NCBI RefSeq assembly: GCF_004331695.1
Contig: NZ_SJSL01000007.1
Coordinates: 1 to 64,000, forward strand
DNA length: 64,000 bases
Reading direction: 5' to 3'
Source: Pedobacter psychroterrae
GTDB lineage: Bacteria; Bacteroidota; Bacteroidia; Sphingobacteriales; Sphingobacteriaceae
Shown here: in pieces, positions 17,189 to 25,718 of the stretch
Position numbering within the stretch: position 1 is the stretch's first letter
How the letters are laid out: the number at the start of each line of letters is the position of its first letter
The notes under the pieces: generated by a model
The model's database searches: none
What the model was told of the DNA's origin: nothing
What the model saw: the letters and a program-made list of their open reading frames with translations, nothing else
Translations under genes and position numbers: made by a program

Positions 17189-18298
17189 TTATAGTAAAGT
17201 CTTACTTAAAAAGGCTTCAAGTTCATCCCCACGTAAATTTTTAGCGATAATCTTTCCACTTGGATCTATCAGGAAAGAACTGGGAATGGCTTCAATCTGG
17301 TATAGTCTGGCTGTCGGACTTTCAAAATCCTTTAGGTCACTTACATGGGTCCAGGTTAAATTATCATCCTGAATGGCTTTCTTCCATGCTACCGGGTCTT
17401 TATCAAGTGATATTCCGATTATGGTGAAGTTTTTATCCTTAAATGTATTGTAGGCTTTTACAATATTTGGATTTTCCTGCCTGCATGGCATACACCAGGA
17501 AGCCCAGAAGTCCAGCAATACATATTTTCCTTTGAAATCTGACAGTTTCACAGGCTTACCCTCCAGATTGTTGATGGTAAAATCTAAAGCATTCTGTCCA
17601 ACAGAAACGGCTTTTAAACCTGCCATTCTGGTCAGAAATTCAGTAACTACTTCATTTTTATTAAAGCTGCTCTTGATCTTATCAGAATAATCGATCATCT
17701 CCTTTTCATATTCTGCAGGATTCAGCAGGTTGATGGCATAAAACCCAGCCAGCGAACTGTTATTGTCCTGTGCAAATTTTAACAGCGCATCGTTGAGTGC
17801 TTTAATCTCGGCATTGTATTGAGGCATCATCTGCTGCATGATCATATCCCTGTTATGAGGCTCCTTTGCAACTGTTTCCTCAAATGTTTTCTGTAAACCA
17901 GCCATTTTAGCAGTATACTGATTTTTTGTGGTGTTCATCTCCTGTAGCTTATCTGCCTCGGTAGCACCGGAAATTTCATAGGCCATATTTGGATCAGTCA
18001 AATCAGCTTTAATATTTACGTTGTCTCCATTTGCGGCAATAATCATATATTCTTTATCATCGGCAGTCACCTTAAAGAAATCTGCACCGGGTGTTGAATG
18101 GGTAAACTTGAACTCCCCTTTGTCTGAAAATACGGTGGAATCCAGCGCAGCTGTATTATTTTTGTTTATTCCATACAGATAAACCTTACTTTTTGGGGTG
18201 GCATTTTTAAATTCACCACTAATTACAAATTTATCTTTGTCTTTACATGCAGCAAAAGCAATGCAGACAACCAGTATATATACTAACCTTTTCATCAT
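17189..18298 (-). CDS. TlpA-family thiol-disulfide lipoprotein (DUF4369 + thioredoxin)
   Basis: Periplasm-facing lipoprotein of 369 residues with lipobox Cys18 (AFAAC). It has a DUF4369-like beta domain (about 25-125), a helical linker, then an AhpC/TSA-TlpA domain (about 230-369) with WASWCMPC (Cys269 and Cys272). It likely reduces or isomerises disulfides of envelope proteins. It starts 1 bp after the gatB stop and is probably co-transcribed with gatB, although the functions are unrelated. Confidence 0.9.
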   Translation of the reverse strand: MMKRLVYILVVCIAFAACKDKDKFVISGEFKNATPKSKVYLYGINKNNTAALDSTVFSDKGEFKFTHSTPGADFFKVTADDKEYMIIAANGDNVNIKADLTDPNMAYEISGATEADKLQEMNTTKNQYTAKMAGLQKTFEETVAKEPHNRDMIMQQMMPQYNAEIKALNDALLKFAQDNNSSLAGFYAINLLNPAEYEKEMIDYSDKIKSSFNKNEVVTEFLTRMAGLKAVSVGQNALDFTINNLEGKPVKLSDFKGKYVLLDFWASWCMPCRQENPNIVKAYNTFKDKNFTIIGISLDKDPVAWKKAIQDDNLTWTHVSDLKDFESPTARLYQIEAIPSSFLIDPSGKIIAKNLRGDELEAFLSKTLL

Positions 18299-18299
18299 G

Positions 18300-19766
18300 T
18301 TATTTTAGTTTATCCAATAAGTATTCATTCACTTTTTGCGGGTCGGCCTTTCCTTTAGCAAGTTTCATTACTTCGCCTACAAACAGACCCAACACCCCTT
18401 TTTTACCTTTTTTATAAGCCTGTACCTGTGCTTCGTATTTGGCCAGGACCTGATCGACATACGTGAGGAGCTCATCGCCATTTTCTTCGATCAGCAGGTT
18501 GGCTTCTGTGGCGACTTTGAGTACATCCGCCGCAGCAGGTGATTCCAGCAACAACGGCAGCAACTGTTGTAAGGCAATTTGCTGTGTGATTTTCTTCTGA
18601 TCTACCATATTAATGACATCTGCCAGCTGCGCAGGGCTAATTTTAAAATCTGCTATGCCTATTTCCTGTTCATTCAGTAATGCCCGGATAGAACCCGTAA
18701 GCCAGTTTACCAGGCTCTTTTTATTGCCGACAAGTGCCGAGGCAGTATTAAAATAGCTCAACAGCTCATGGTCTTCAGCAAGCATAGTTGCCTCTGAGTC
18801 TGTGATGCCATACTCCAGCACCAATTGACTGGAGATTTCTCTTGGCAAAGCAGGCATATCTGCCTTTAATTGCGCCAGCCATTCATCAGATATTTGAATA
18901 GGTGCCAGATCAGGATCGGGAAAATAGCGGTAATCATTGGCCTCTTCCTTACTTCTCATCGGTGAGGTAGTGCCCTGGTCTGCATCAAAGTTTAGGGTAC
19001 TCTGGATAATTTTTCCACCACTGCAGATCACTTCTTCCTGGCGATTGAATTCAAAATCCATTGCCCTGCGTACGTTTCTGATAGAATTGAGGTTTTTAAC
19101 CTCACAACGTGTGCCATAGGCAGATGTACCTTTTTGCCGGATGGAAATATTGGCGTCACATCGTAAGCTTCCTTCTTCCATATTTCCGTCACTCACATTC
19201 AGATGGCGCACCAGTTTCCTCATTTCGATAAGCAAAGCAGCCGCTTCTTCTGAACTTCTGATATCCGGTTCGGTAACGATCTCTATCAGCGGTACTCCGG
19301 CCCTGTTGAGGTCTACATAAGAATATTGATCGTTCTGATCGTGCATGCTCTTGCCGGCATCTTCTTCGAGGTGAATGCGGTTGATGCCTATGCGCTTTTC
19401 CTCGCCATTACTTAAGGTAACATCGAGGTATCCGTTCTGACAAATGGGTTTATTGTCCTGCGTGATCTGATATCCTTTTGGAAGATCTGCGTAGAAATAA
19501 TTCTTTCTGTCGAAGTAATTGAGCTGGTTGATGGTACAATTCAATGCAAGGCCCATACGCACCGCCTTGGCCACTACTTCTTTATTCAATTTGGGAAGTG
19601 CGCCTGGCAAAGCCAGTGATACCGCCGAGATGTGTTCATTCGGTTTTGCACCAAAAGCCGCACTGTCTGAGGAGAATATTTTTGTCTCTGTATTGAGTTG
19701 TACGTGGATTTCCAAACCAGATACCAATTCAAATTCTGATGGAGAAACTGCAGTGTTCGTACTCAT
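18300..19766 (-). CDS. gatB: Asp-tRNA(Asn)/Glu-tRNA(Gln) amidotransferase subunit B
   Basis: Subunit of the GatCAB enzyme that converts Glu-tRNA(Gln) to Gln-tRNA(Gln), and Asp-tRNA(Asn) to Asn-tRNA(Asn), in the cytoplasm. The 488 residues match full length. Signatures include LEIHVQLNTETKIFS near the N-terminus, KNYFYADLPKGYQITQ, GSLRCDANIS, EVKNLNSIRNV and DYRYFPDPDL; the C-terminal YqeY-like tRNA-binding domain ends VNEYLLDKLK. gatA and gatC are not in the window, as is common when the subunits are scattered. Confidence 0.97.
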   Translation of the reverse strand: MSTNTAVSPSEFELVSGLEIHVQLNTETKIFSSDSAAFGAKPNEHISAVSLALPGALPKLNKEVVAKAVRMGLALNCTINQLNYFDRKNYFYADLPKGYQITQDNKPICQNGYLDVTLSNGEEKRIGINRIHLEEDAGKSMHDQNDQYSYVDLNRAGVPLIEIVTEPDIRSSEEAAALLIEMRKLVRHLNVSDGNMEEGSLRCDANISIRQKGTSAYGTRCEVKNLNSIRNVRRAMDFEFNRQEEVICSGGKIIQSTLNFDADQGTTSPMRSKEEANDYRYFPDPDLAPIQISDEWLAQLKADMPALPREISSQLVLEYGITDSEATMLAEDHELLSYFNTASALVGNKKSLVNWLTGSIRALLNEQEIGIADFKISPAQLADVINMVDQKKITQQIALQQLLPLLLESPAAADVLKVATEANLLIEENGDELLTYVDQVLAKYEAQVQAYKKGKKGVLGLFVGEVMKLAKGKADPQKVNEYLLDKLK

Positions 19767-19807
19767 TTATAGGCAATAGTTACTTTATAGGATTTGTTTT
19801 TGACATA

Positions 19808-19815
19808 CAAACATA
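19808..19815 (-). promoter_or_regulatory. gatB -7 promoter element
   Basis: TATGTTTG on the minus strand matches TAnnTTTG, 42 bp before the gatB ATG; start of transcription expected near 19802. No clear -33 element. Confidence 0.35.
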
Positions 19816-19956
19816 ACCATTTGCATGTTATTAATGGAGATTTGTAGCCAGAATTATACCTGGGCATCAAAGCGATTTTATATTTCGTGGCACAAACTTT
19901 GAATTTAATATCACACACACAATAATTAACACACCATTTGCGGAAGCAGCCTGGTG

Positions 19957-19964
19957 TAATTTTG
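19957..19964 (+). promoter_or_regulatory. -7 promoter element of the His/Lys-rich protein gene
   Basis: TAATTTTG matches TAnnTTTG, with a TTTG at 19937-19940 as possible -33 (spacer 16). It lies 22 bp upstream of ATG 19986, which supports that start over the longer TTG frame opening at 19938. Confidence 0.45.
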
Positions 19965-19985
19965 AAACCTTTAAATCTAACAAGT

Positions 19986-20444
19986 ATGAAAAAGCTGTTT
20001 TTATTGACGATGCTTGGGTTAGCATCAGCAATTACCTTACCGGCTACTGCGCAGTTGAATGTAAGCATCAACATCGGGTCGCAGCCGCAATGGGGGCCAT
20101 CGGGTTATAATCATGTAGACTATTACTACATGCCGGAAATCGAAAGTTATTACTATGTCCCTACCAAAAAGTTCATTTATTATAGTGGTAATACTTGGGT
20201 ACATACCCGCTCACTACCTACCAGGTACCGTAATTATGACCTGTATTCAGGGCCAAAATATGTGATCAATTCGCCGAGGCCATACATGCAGCACAATGTT
20301 TACAAAGTGAAGTACAGTAAACACAAGCCTAAATATGTTCAACATCATAATGTAAAGCAACATCATGTAAAGCACAAAGGCAATAACGGTCATGGCGGCA
20401 AGCACAAATCAAAAGGTGGAAAGCACGACAATAGAAGACATTAA
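19986..20444 (+). CDS. Secreted His/Lys-rich protein of unknown function
   Basis: Protein of 152 residues when started at ATG 19986; an upstream TTG frame would begin inside the promoter. A signal peptide (about 1-23, ending PATAQ) is followed by a Tyr-rich middle (YNHVDYYYMPEIESYYYVP) and a tail of about 50 residues made mostly of His, Lys, Gly and Asn (for example HNVKQHHVKHKGNNGHGGK). The tail could bind metal ions or polyanions, but there is no family to confirm this. It is a single gene, and a terminator hairpin follows directly. Confidence 0.75.
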   Translation: MKKLFLLTMLGLASAITLPATAQLNVSINIGSQPQWGPSGYNHVDYYYMPEIESYYYVPTKKFIYYSGNTWVHTRSLPTRYRNYDLYSGPKYVINSPRPYMQHNVYKVKYSKHKPKYVQHHNVKQHHVKHKGNNGHGGKHKSKGGKHDNRRH

Positions 20445-20449
20445 AATAT

Positions 20450-20486
20450 GAGGCCTGGGAAAAGAATTATTTCCAGGCCTTTCTTA
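20450..20486. terminator. Hairpin terminator between convergent genes
   Basis: Stem AGGCCTGG (20451-20458) / CCAGGCCT (20473-20480), with further A-T pairs inward and TTCTT after it on the + strand. It serves the + strand His/Lys-rich gene and overlaps the end of the dipeptidase frame. Confidence 0.7.
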
Positions 20487-21555
20487 AAAAGCGCAACCAG
20501 TTGCCGTGCATCAGATTGTCGATGTCATCATCCTGATAGCCACGTTTACCGAAAAGATCAGGGATCTTCTGGAGATCAGCTATAGTTTCTAAATCATACG
20601 GACATTGTTCCCTTCCGAAAGCTCCGTCGAGGTCTGAACCTATCCCGACATGATAAGTATTGCCGGCCAACTGGCAAATATGATCTATATGGTCTATCAT
20701 TTTATCCAGATTGCAATTCATTGCTTCCGGGGTTGAATGGTCCCGCCTCCAATTCGGAACCATCATCCAGGCATCCATCGGCGCACCTATTACTGCACCG
20801 CGACCTATTAAAGCTTTTAGCTGCTCGTCGCTAAACTGCCTGTTGTGGTTCACCAGACTACGGCAATTGCTGTGAGAAGCCCAAACGTGTCCACCGAAAT
20901 GATCTAACGCTTCCCAAAAGCTATCATCACAGAGGTGTGTGGCATCCAGAATAATGTTGAGCCGTTCCATTTCTTTTAATAACTGATGCCCATTTTTACC
21001 CATGAAACCCGTGGCATCTGTACCTTGAGCATACCTTCCGGGCCCATAGTGTGCCGGACCAAGAGCTCTTAGACCATTGTTATATGCTTTTTCGAGGTAT
21101 ATCAAATCTACGATAGAATCAGCTCCTTCAAGACTTAAAATGTAACCTATGGGTTTTTCGCTGTTGTTTTTCCCGGGACCATCACTTTCAGCTGCCTGCC
21201 ACAAGAGCAGATGATTTTCCAGGCCTTTTAGATCTTTGATTTGCACCATCTCTCCCTTGTCCTCCATCGCTTTGTACCATGCCAGCTGTCCCTGGGTTTG
21301 TGCCCATGCCTGCTCCGGCGAATGCCATCCTGGTAAGGGATTTCCTTCAGCGACATACCGGGCTATTTGTGTAGCTACTACCAAGCCCACATTCCCCTTC
21401 CTCAATTCGGGCAGGGATACAGTGGCTTTGCCCCTGTCCGGTTTGTCTATCATTCCTTCCTCCCTCCTGTTAATAGCTGCAACGGGCTTCGTCAGGTCCC
21501 TGTTCCACTCCAGGGCATTCATACTTAAATCTAAATGGGCATCTATGGCAAACAT
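20467..21555 (-). CDS. M19-family (membrane-dipeptidase-type) dipeptidase
   Basis: Zinc metallopeptidase of 362 residues in the M19/renal dipeptidase family, which cleaves dipeptides and accepts a D-residue at the C-terminal side. Metal-site motifs are visible: DAHLD at 5-9, the bridging Glu in SLEGAD, HSNCR and GSDLDGAFG. No signal peptide, so it is cytoplasmic. It is the last gene of the D-amino-acid operon, starting 4 bp after the PLP-enzyme stop; it may release D-amino acids for that enzyme. Confidence 0.88.
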   Translation of the reverse strand: MFAIDAHLDLSMNALEWNRDLTKPVAAINRREEGMIDKPDRGKATVSLPELRKGNVGLVVATQIARYVAEGNPLPGWHSPEQAWAQTQGQLAWYKAMEDKGEMVQIKDLKGLENHLLLWQAAESDGPGKNNSEKPIGYILSLEGADSIVDLIYLEKAYNNGLRALGPAHYGPGRYAQGTDATGFMGKNGHQLLKEMERLNIILDATHLCDDSFWEALDHFGGHVWASHSNCRSLVNHNRQFSDEQLKALIGRGAVIGAPMDAWMMVPNWRRDHSTPEAMNCNLDKMIDHIDHICQLAGNTYHVGIGSDLDGAFGREQCPYDLETIADLQKIPDLFGKRGYQDDDIDNLMHGNWLRFLRKAWK

Positions 21556-21559
21556 TGGC

Positions 21560-22681
21560 TTATATATTAATTTTTCTGTCTCTTGAACTGATCTTCCATT
21601 CTCCCATTATTTGATTATCCTTGACAATAGCAGCCCTTTCATACAAGGCCACCGTAGGGCAAATATGCTTTGGTAATGCATACAGCACATCGCCGATCTG
21701 AAGACCGTGGTCTGCGCCCATTTCCAATACCAGATGCTCTTCGCTCTGACTAACCACCCGGGCATTTGGTGCATTGATAAAATACACTCTTTTGGTAAGT
21801 TCATTTTCAGCAGCTACGGCTTTATGGCCCAGATCCACTGTAATTGTTGTTTGACTGGGAAGGGAAACCACCCTTGTCAACACCATCGCAGCGATCAGGT
21901 ATTCCTGCTCTTTGAAGGAATCCTGGTAGCCTTTATCCCACAAAATGAAAGTACCGGGACTACATTCTACCTCACTCTCTTCAGCATAGAACGGAAACGT
22001 GGGAGTGCCGCCAGCGATGATTCGTGGTCGCGGTAATCCTGCAGCCACAATCTGCTCCGAAAGATTCCTGATTGCATCCCAGCCAGCTTGCCATTCCTCT
22101 CTTCGTTTTTGTAACGAGGGCTTGTGTATATGACCGTCATAACCATGCAGACCTAGCATGTTTATTCCTTCTATCGTACTTGCAGCCAGATAGAGCCTGA
22201 GTGCCTGATCGCCAGAGGTGATGCCTGTACGGTTCATCCCAATATTGAGATCCAAAAATACATTAACCGGTTGTGCAGCTTTCCGTCCTACTTCCGAAAG
22301 CATCTTGATTGAATTTGCATGATCAAACAGACACGAAAAACTCGTGGACGGATACCTGCTGATTAACTCAGCATAGCGGGTTATTTTTGGCCCTACAGGC
22401 TGATAGGCCAGCAGCACATTGGTCGCGCCGCATTGGGCCAGCATCTCAGCCTCTGCTATGGTCGCGCATTTAAACTTCGAAATGCCTGCATTGAGCATTA
22501 ATGTAGTAATATCGGCAGATTTATGAGTCTTGACATGTGGCCTCAGTCTGTCGACGTGATCTATGCTGCTTTTTAGTTTCTCTATGTTCTCAGCAATTCT
22601 GGCAGGATAAAACACCAATGCAGGGGAATCCAGTGTATCCAGATCATTTATCTCAAACCATTCATTCATTGAATTACTCAT
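21560..22681 (-). CDS. PLP enzyme, D-serine dehydratase / D-threonine aldolase family
   Basis: Fold-type III PLP enzyme of about 374 residues. The PLP lysine is in RPHVKTHK (Lys51 from this start) within an alanine-racemase-like barrel; the C-terminal domain carries the metal motif. Here that motif is H-x-C (His339, Cys341 in LPKHICPT), the zinc pair of eukaryotic-type D-serine dehydratase, whereas D-threonine aldolase has H-x-D. I therefore favour D-serine (or related beta-hydroxy D-amino acid) dehydration. ATG 22681 is chosen because it overlaps the ridA stop by 8 bp; the frame is open to 22705. ridA lies directly upstream. Confidence 0.82.
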   Translation of the reverse strand: MSNSMNEWFEINDLDTLDSPALVFYPARIAENIEKLKSSIDHVDRLRPHVKTHKSADITTLMLNAGISKFKCATIAEAEMLAQCGATNVLLAYQPVGPKITRYAELISRYPSTSFSCLFDHANSIKMLSEVGRKAAQPVNVFLDLNIGMNRTGITSGDQALRLYLAASTIEGINMLGLHGYDGHIHKPSLQKRREEWQAGWDAIRNLSEQIVAAGLPRPRIIAGGTPTFPFYAEESEVECSPGTFILWDKGYQDSFKEQEYLIAAMVLTRVVSLPSQTTITVDLGHKAVAAENELTKRVYFINAPNARVVSQSEEHLVLEMGADHGLQIGDVLYALPKHICPTVALYERAAIVKDNQIMGEWKISSRDRKINI

Positions 22682-23150
22682 CATGAAGTTCGAATAACGC
22701 TTCAATTTCTACAGGAATATTATCCGGCAAGGAGCCAAATCCCACTGCACTTCTGGTCCCGATTCCATTTTCTTCTCCCCATACCTGCGCGAACAGCTCA
22801 CTGCATCCATTAATAATAAAAGGATGTTTTTCAAAATCAGGAGTGCAGTTTACCATGCCAAGTACTTTAATAACCCGTTTTACTCGATTTAGACTGCCAA
22901 GGTTCGATTTTATGGTGGAGAGCATGGTTAGGCCGACCTGTCTTGCGGCCAATTTACCGACCTCCTGATCAATGTCCTGCCCGATTCGACCGATGATGAG
23001 GGATTTGTCATCACGAACAGGTCCGTGGCCGGACAGGTATAAATATTTTTCGTCCACCAGACAGGGTTTATATACACCTAGTGGCGTAGGCGCGGGTGGC
23101 AGGGATAATCCTAATTTTTCAAATTGTGCATCGGCATCAAAAAACTCCAT
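22674..23150 (-). CDS. RidA-family imine/enamine deaminase
   Basis: Protein of 158 residues in the YjgF/YER057c/UK114 family. RidA enzymes hydrolyse reactive 2-aminoacrylate and other imines that leak from PLP dehydratases. The conserved substrate-binding arginine is present (Arg133, in TRSAVGFGSLP) with the following VEIEA block. It starts 11 bp after the permease stop and overlaps the next gene. Its place beside a putative D-serine dehydratase makes imine clearance its likely job. Confidence 0.9.
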   Translation of the reverse strand: MEFFDADAQFEKLGLSLPPAPTPLGVYKPCLVDEKYLYLSGHGPVRDDKSLIIGRIGQDIDQEVGKLAARQVGLTMLSTIKSNLGSLNRVKRVIKVLGMVNCTPDFEKHPFIINGCSELFAQVWGEENGIGTRSAVGFGSLPDNIPVEIEALFELHDE

Positions 23151-23161
23151 AGTTATATAAA

Positions 23162-24475
23162 TTATATGATTGCATTCAGTAAAAGTACGCCCAATAGTCC
23201 CATCACTCCTACTATTGTTTCCATAAGCGCCCAGGATTTAAAAGTATCTTTCATAGACAGGGTGAAATACTCCTTAAACAGCCAGAAGCCGGAATCATTT
23301 ACATGAGAAAACATAAGACTGCCCGCACCGACCGCAAGCACCATGAGGTTGGGATTTGTACCAGAGCTTTGCATTAAAGGAATGATGATGCCGGCTGTAG
23401 TTAAACCCGCTACAGTAGCCGAGCCTACGCAAAAGCGGATCAGTGCTGCGATAAGCCATCCCAAAAACAAGGGATGCAATTGTACACCCTGAAGGTGCCC
23501 TGCTATTTGGTTGCTCACCCCGCTCTCTATTAAAATCTGCTTCAAAGCACCAGATCCAGCTATGATCAGCAAGATCATCACAATGTCTTTAAGTGCATCA
23601 GTATAAAGACCCATCACCTGTGAGATCGATTTCCCTTCGGATGTTCCCAGCAGCCAGGTGGCTACCATTAATACGATCAACATTACTATGGACGGATTTC
23701 CCATGAAAGCCGCTACATTGATCAGTACAGAATCTGCAGGAATAAGCAAGGGCACTACAGCCGCTAAGGCCAGCAATAGTACGGGAAGTAAGGCCGTGAA
23801 AAAGCTTTTGAAGGAGCTTGGCAATTGATCGTCGGGTATTTCCACAGCCTTAAATGAGGCTAGTGGTGTAGCTGGAATCTTCTTTAAAGTTCTTGAAAAC
23901 AAGGGGCCTCCAATGATGATTGCGGGAATCGCCACTGCAAAACCATACAACAAGGTAAGCCCCATGTTGGCATTAAACTGGATCACCAATGCTGCGGGAG
24001 ATGGATGAGGTGGTAAAAAGCCATGCGTAACAGACAGCGCGGTAAGCATAGGAAGACCTACATAAAGGGCGGGCAACTTAAACCGGTACACCACCGAAAA
24101 TATCAAGGGAATCATGAGTACAAAGCCAACCCCGTAATACAAAGGTATACCTACCAAAAATCCGGTGAGCATCATGGCCCACTGGATGTATTTCTCACCA
24201 AATACCTCCATCATTACCTTGGCTATTTTCTGGGTGGCGCCACTTTCAGCTACTAGTTTTCCAAGCATCGCTCCCGTGGTAATAATGATGACGAGGCCGC
24301 CCAGTATATCGCCTATTCCCTTTTCTACAGATCCTGCAATTTTAGTAAGTGGCAGGCCCAGCATGATACCGGCCGTAATGGAAACCACTAAAAAGGCAAG
24401 AAAAGGATTGATTTTAAATGCTGAGATCAGCACAATGAGTAAGGCAATGGAGAGGAGTACGATCAGTATTGTCAT
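23162..24475 (-). CDS. GntP-family permease
   Basis: Inner-membrane transporter of 437 residues with about 12 hydrophobic spans, in the gluconate:H+ symporter (GntP) family; motifs include FLPPHPSPAALVIQFNANMG and FCVGSATVAGLTTAG. Members carry gluconate, D-serine (DsdX) and related small hydroxy acids. Operon partners here point to a D-amino acid such as D-serine; this is inference. The ATG (24475-24473) lies inside a perfect 16-bp inverted repeat, so translation may be controlled. Confidence 0.9.
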   Translation of the reverse strand: MTILIVLLSIALLIVLISAFKINPFLAFLVVSITAGIMLGLPLTKIAGSVEKGIGDILGGLVIIITTGAMLGKLVAESGATQKIAKVMMEVFGEKYIQWAMMLTGFLVGIPLYYGVGFVLMIPLIFSVVYRFKLPALYVGLPMLTALSVTHGFLPPHPSPAALVIQFNANMGLTLLYGFAVAIPAIIIGGPLFSRTLKKIPATPLASFKAVEIPDDQLPSSFKSFFTALLPVLLLALAAVVPLLIPADSVLINVAAFMGNPSIVMLIVLMVATWLLGTSEGKSISQVMGLYTDALKDIVMILLIIAGSGALKQILIESGVSNQIAGHLQGVQLHPLFLGWLIAALIRFCVGSATVAGLTTAGIIIPLMQSSGTNPNLMVLAVGAGSLMFSHVNDSGFWLFKEYFTLSMKDTFKSWALMETIVGVMGLLGVLLLNAII

Positions 24476-24511
24476 TAGCTTTAGGTTCGTTGTTAAACCT
24501 AAAGCTAATGA
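24472..24511. promoter_or_regulatory. 16-bp perfect inverted repeat covering the gntP start codon
   Basis: Arms TCATTAGCTTTAGGTT (24472-24487) and AACCTAAAGCTAATGA (24496-24511), 8-nt loop. On the gntP mRNA the 3' arm contains the ATG and the bases before it. No T-run follows on either strand, so it is not a classical terminator. It begins 13 nt after the stop codon of the upstream TlpA gene, which suits translational coupling. Confidence 0.6.
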
Positions 24512-24524
24512 TAATAATGAGAAT

Positions 24525-25691
24525 TTACTTCATCAGTTCCTTTACCTGAGCCAGGGTCATGTTCTCTCCTACCACAACTCCTTTATCGTTTAGTAAGAAC
24601 ATCGCAGGAATGGCACGGATTTTCCAGGCGTTGGATGTTTTTCCATTGTCCAGGAAACTTGGCCAGGGCAGGTTTTCTTCAGTTTCGGCTTTTTGCCAAT
24701 CTGCTTCTTTTTTGTCTATCGAAATGCTTACGATCTGCAATCCTTTGTCTTTAAGTTCCTCATAAGCTGTTTTCAGTCCAGGTATGGATTTCCTGCAGGG
24801 TACACACCAGGAAGCCCAGAAATCTACCAACACATATTTATGACCTTTTACCAGAGATGCCACATCTGCAGCAGCATTGTTGTTAGCTTTCATGTCAAAC
24901 AATGGAGCTGCTTTACCTTTAAATCCTTCAGGGTTCAGCACCTCATTTAATATTTTACCATAATGACTTTCCTTGGCTGCTTTAGTAAACTGAGCATACT
25001 GCGGCTTCTGCTGGTCTGTGAAATAGCTGTATAAATCAAGCATGATCAGTGGCCCCCAAAAGGTATCTTTATTATCGCCGATCATCTTATTGAAAACCGT
25101 ATCCACCTTTGCGAAAAACGCTTTGCTATCTGCTTCCAAAAGTTGCCACTCTGCAGACTTAGTGATGGCAGCAACTGCTGCTGTGTCTTTCTTTTGCATG
25201 GCTTCGCCTCTTCTGATCGACACTTCTTTATGTTTAATGTTATTGGCATTATGCAGTGAATCTAACATAGCCCGCGGGGCTTTTTTCTGTAAGTATAGCG
25301 CTTGCAGTTTGCTGCCTTTTACTTCCATGTTTTTAAATTCATAACCCTTACTGTCGCCTCTTTCAACGGCTGAAGCCTCTCCTTTCAAGGTTATTTTTCC
25401 TGGTTCCAGCATAAGCGTATATCCGCCAAATGCATCGGCTATCGTTACATAAAATAAACGCGGACCATCCAGTTGTCCGGTTAAGACAAATTTACCAGCT
25501 TTAACTGTAGCCTCTGCGATGGGATCTTCACTAGCGTGCGTAGCACCTGGAACTAATTTTAATTTTGTTCCTTCAGGCAGTCCTTTAATTTCGCCATTCA
25601 GTGTAAATGGCTTAGGAGCGGCAAATGTATTTAATACTGTTGCGCACACCAAAAGCAATAGCGCAAAAGTTGATTTGATTCTAGTATTCAT
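24525..25691 (-). CDS. Periplasmic TlpA-family protein (DUF4369 + thioredoxin)
   Basis: Protein of 388 residues with a signal peptide (about 1-24, ending NTFAAP), a DUF4369-like domain (about 28-130), a helical linker and a thioredoxin domain (about 260-388) with WASWCVPC (Cys296 and Cys299). It is the last gene of uptake locus 2, 27 bp after its paralogue. Family members are exported thiol-disulfide reductases; the specific client is unknown. Unlike the TlpA at 17189 it lacks a lipobox. The coupling hairpin before gntP follows its stop. Confidence 0.88.
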   Translation of the reverse strand: MNTRIKSTFALLLLVCATVLNTFAAPKPFTLNGEIKGLPEGTKLKLVPGATHASEDPIAEATVKAGKFVLTGQLDGPRLFYVTIADAFGGYTLMLEPGKITLKGEASAVERGDSKGYEFKNMEVKGSKLQALYLQKKAPRAMLDSLHNANNIKHKEVSIRRGEAMQKKDTAAVAAITKSAEWQLLEADSKAFFAKVDTVFNKMIGDNKDTFWGPLIMLDLYSYFTDQQKPQYAQFTKAAKESHYGKILNEVLNPEGFKGKAAPLFDMKANNNAAADVASLVKGHKYVLVDFWASWCVPCRKSIPGLKTAYEELKDKGLQIVSISIDKKEADWQKAETEENLPWPSFLDNGKTSNAWKIRAIPAMFLLNDKGVVVGENMTLAQVKELMK

Positions 25692-25718
25692 ATATTTCTC
25701 TTTAGAAACGTTTATTCA

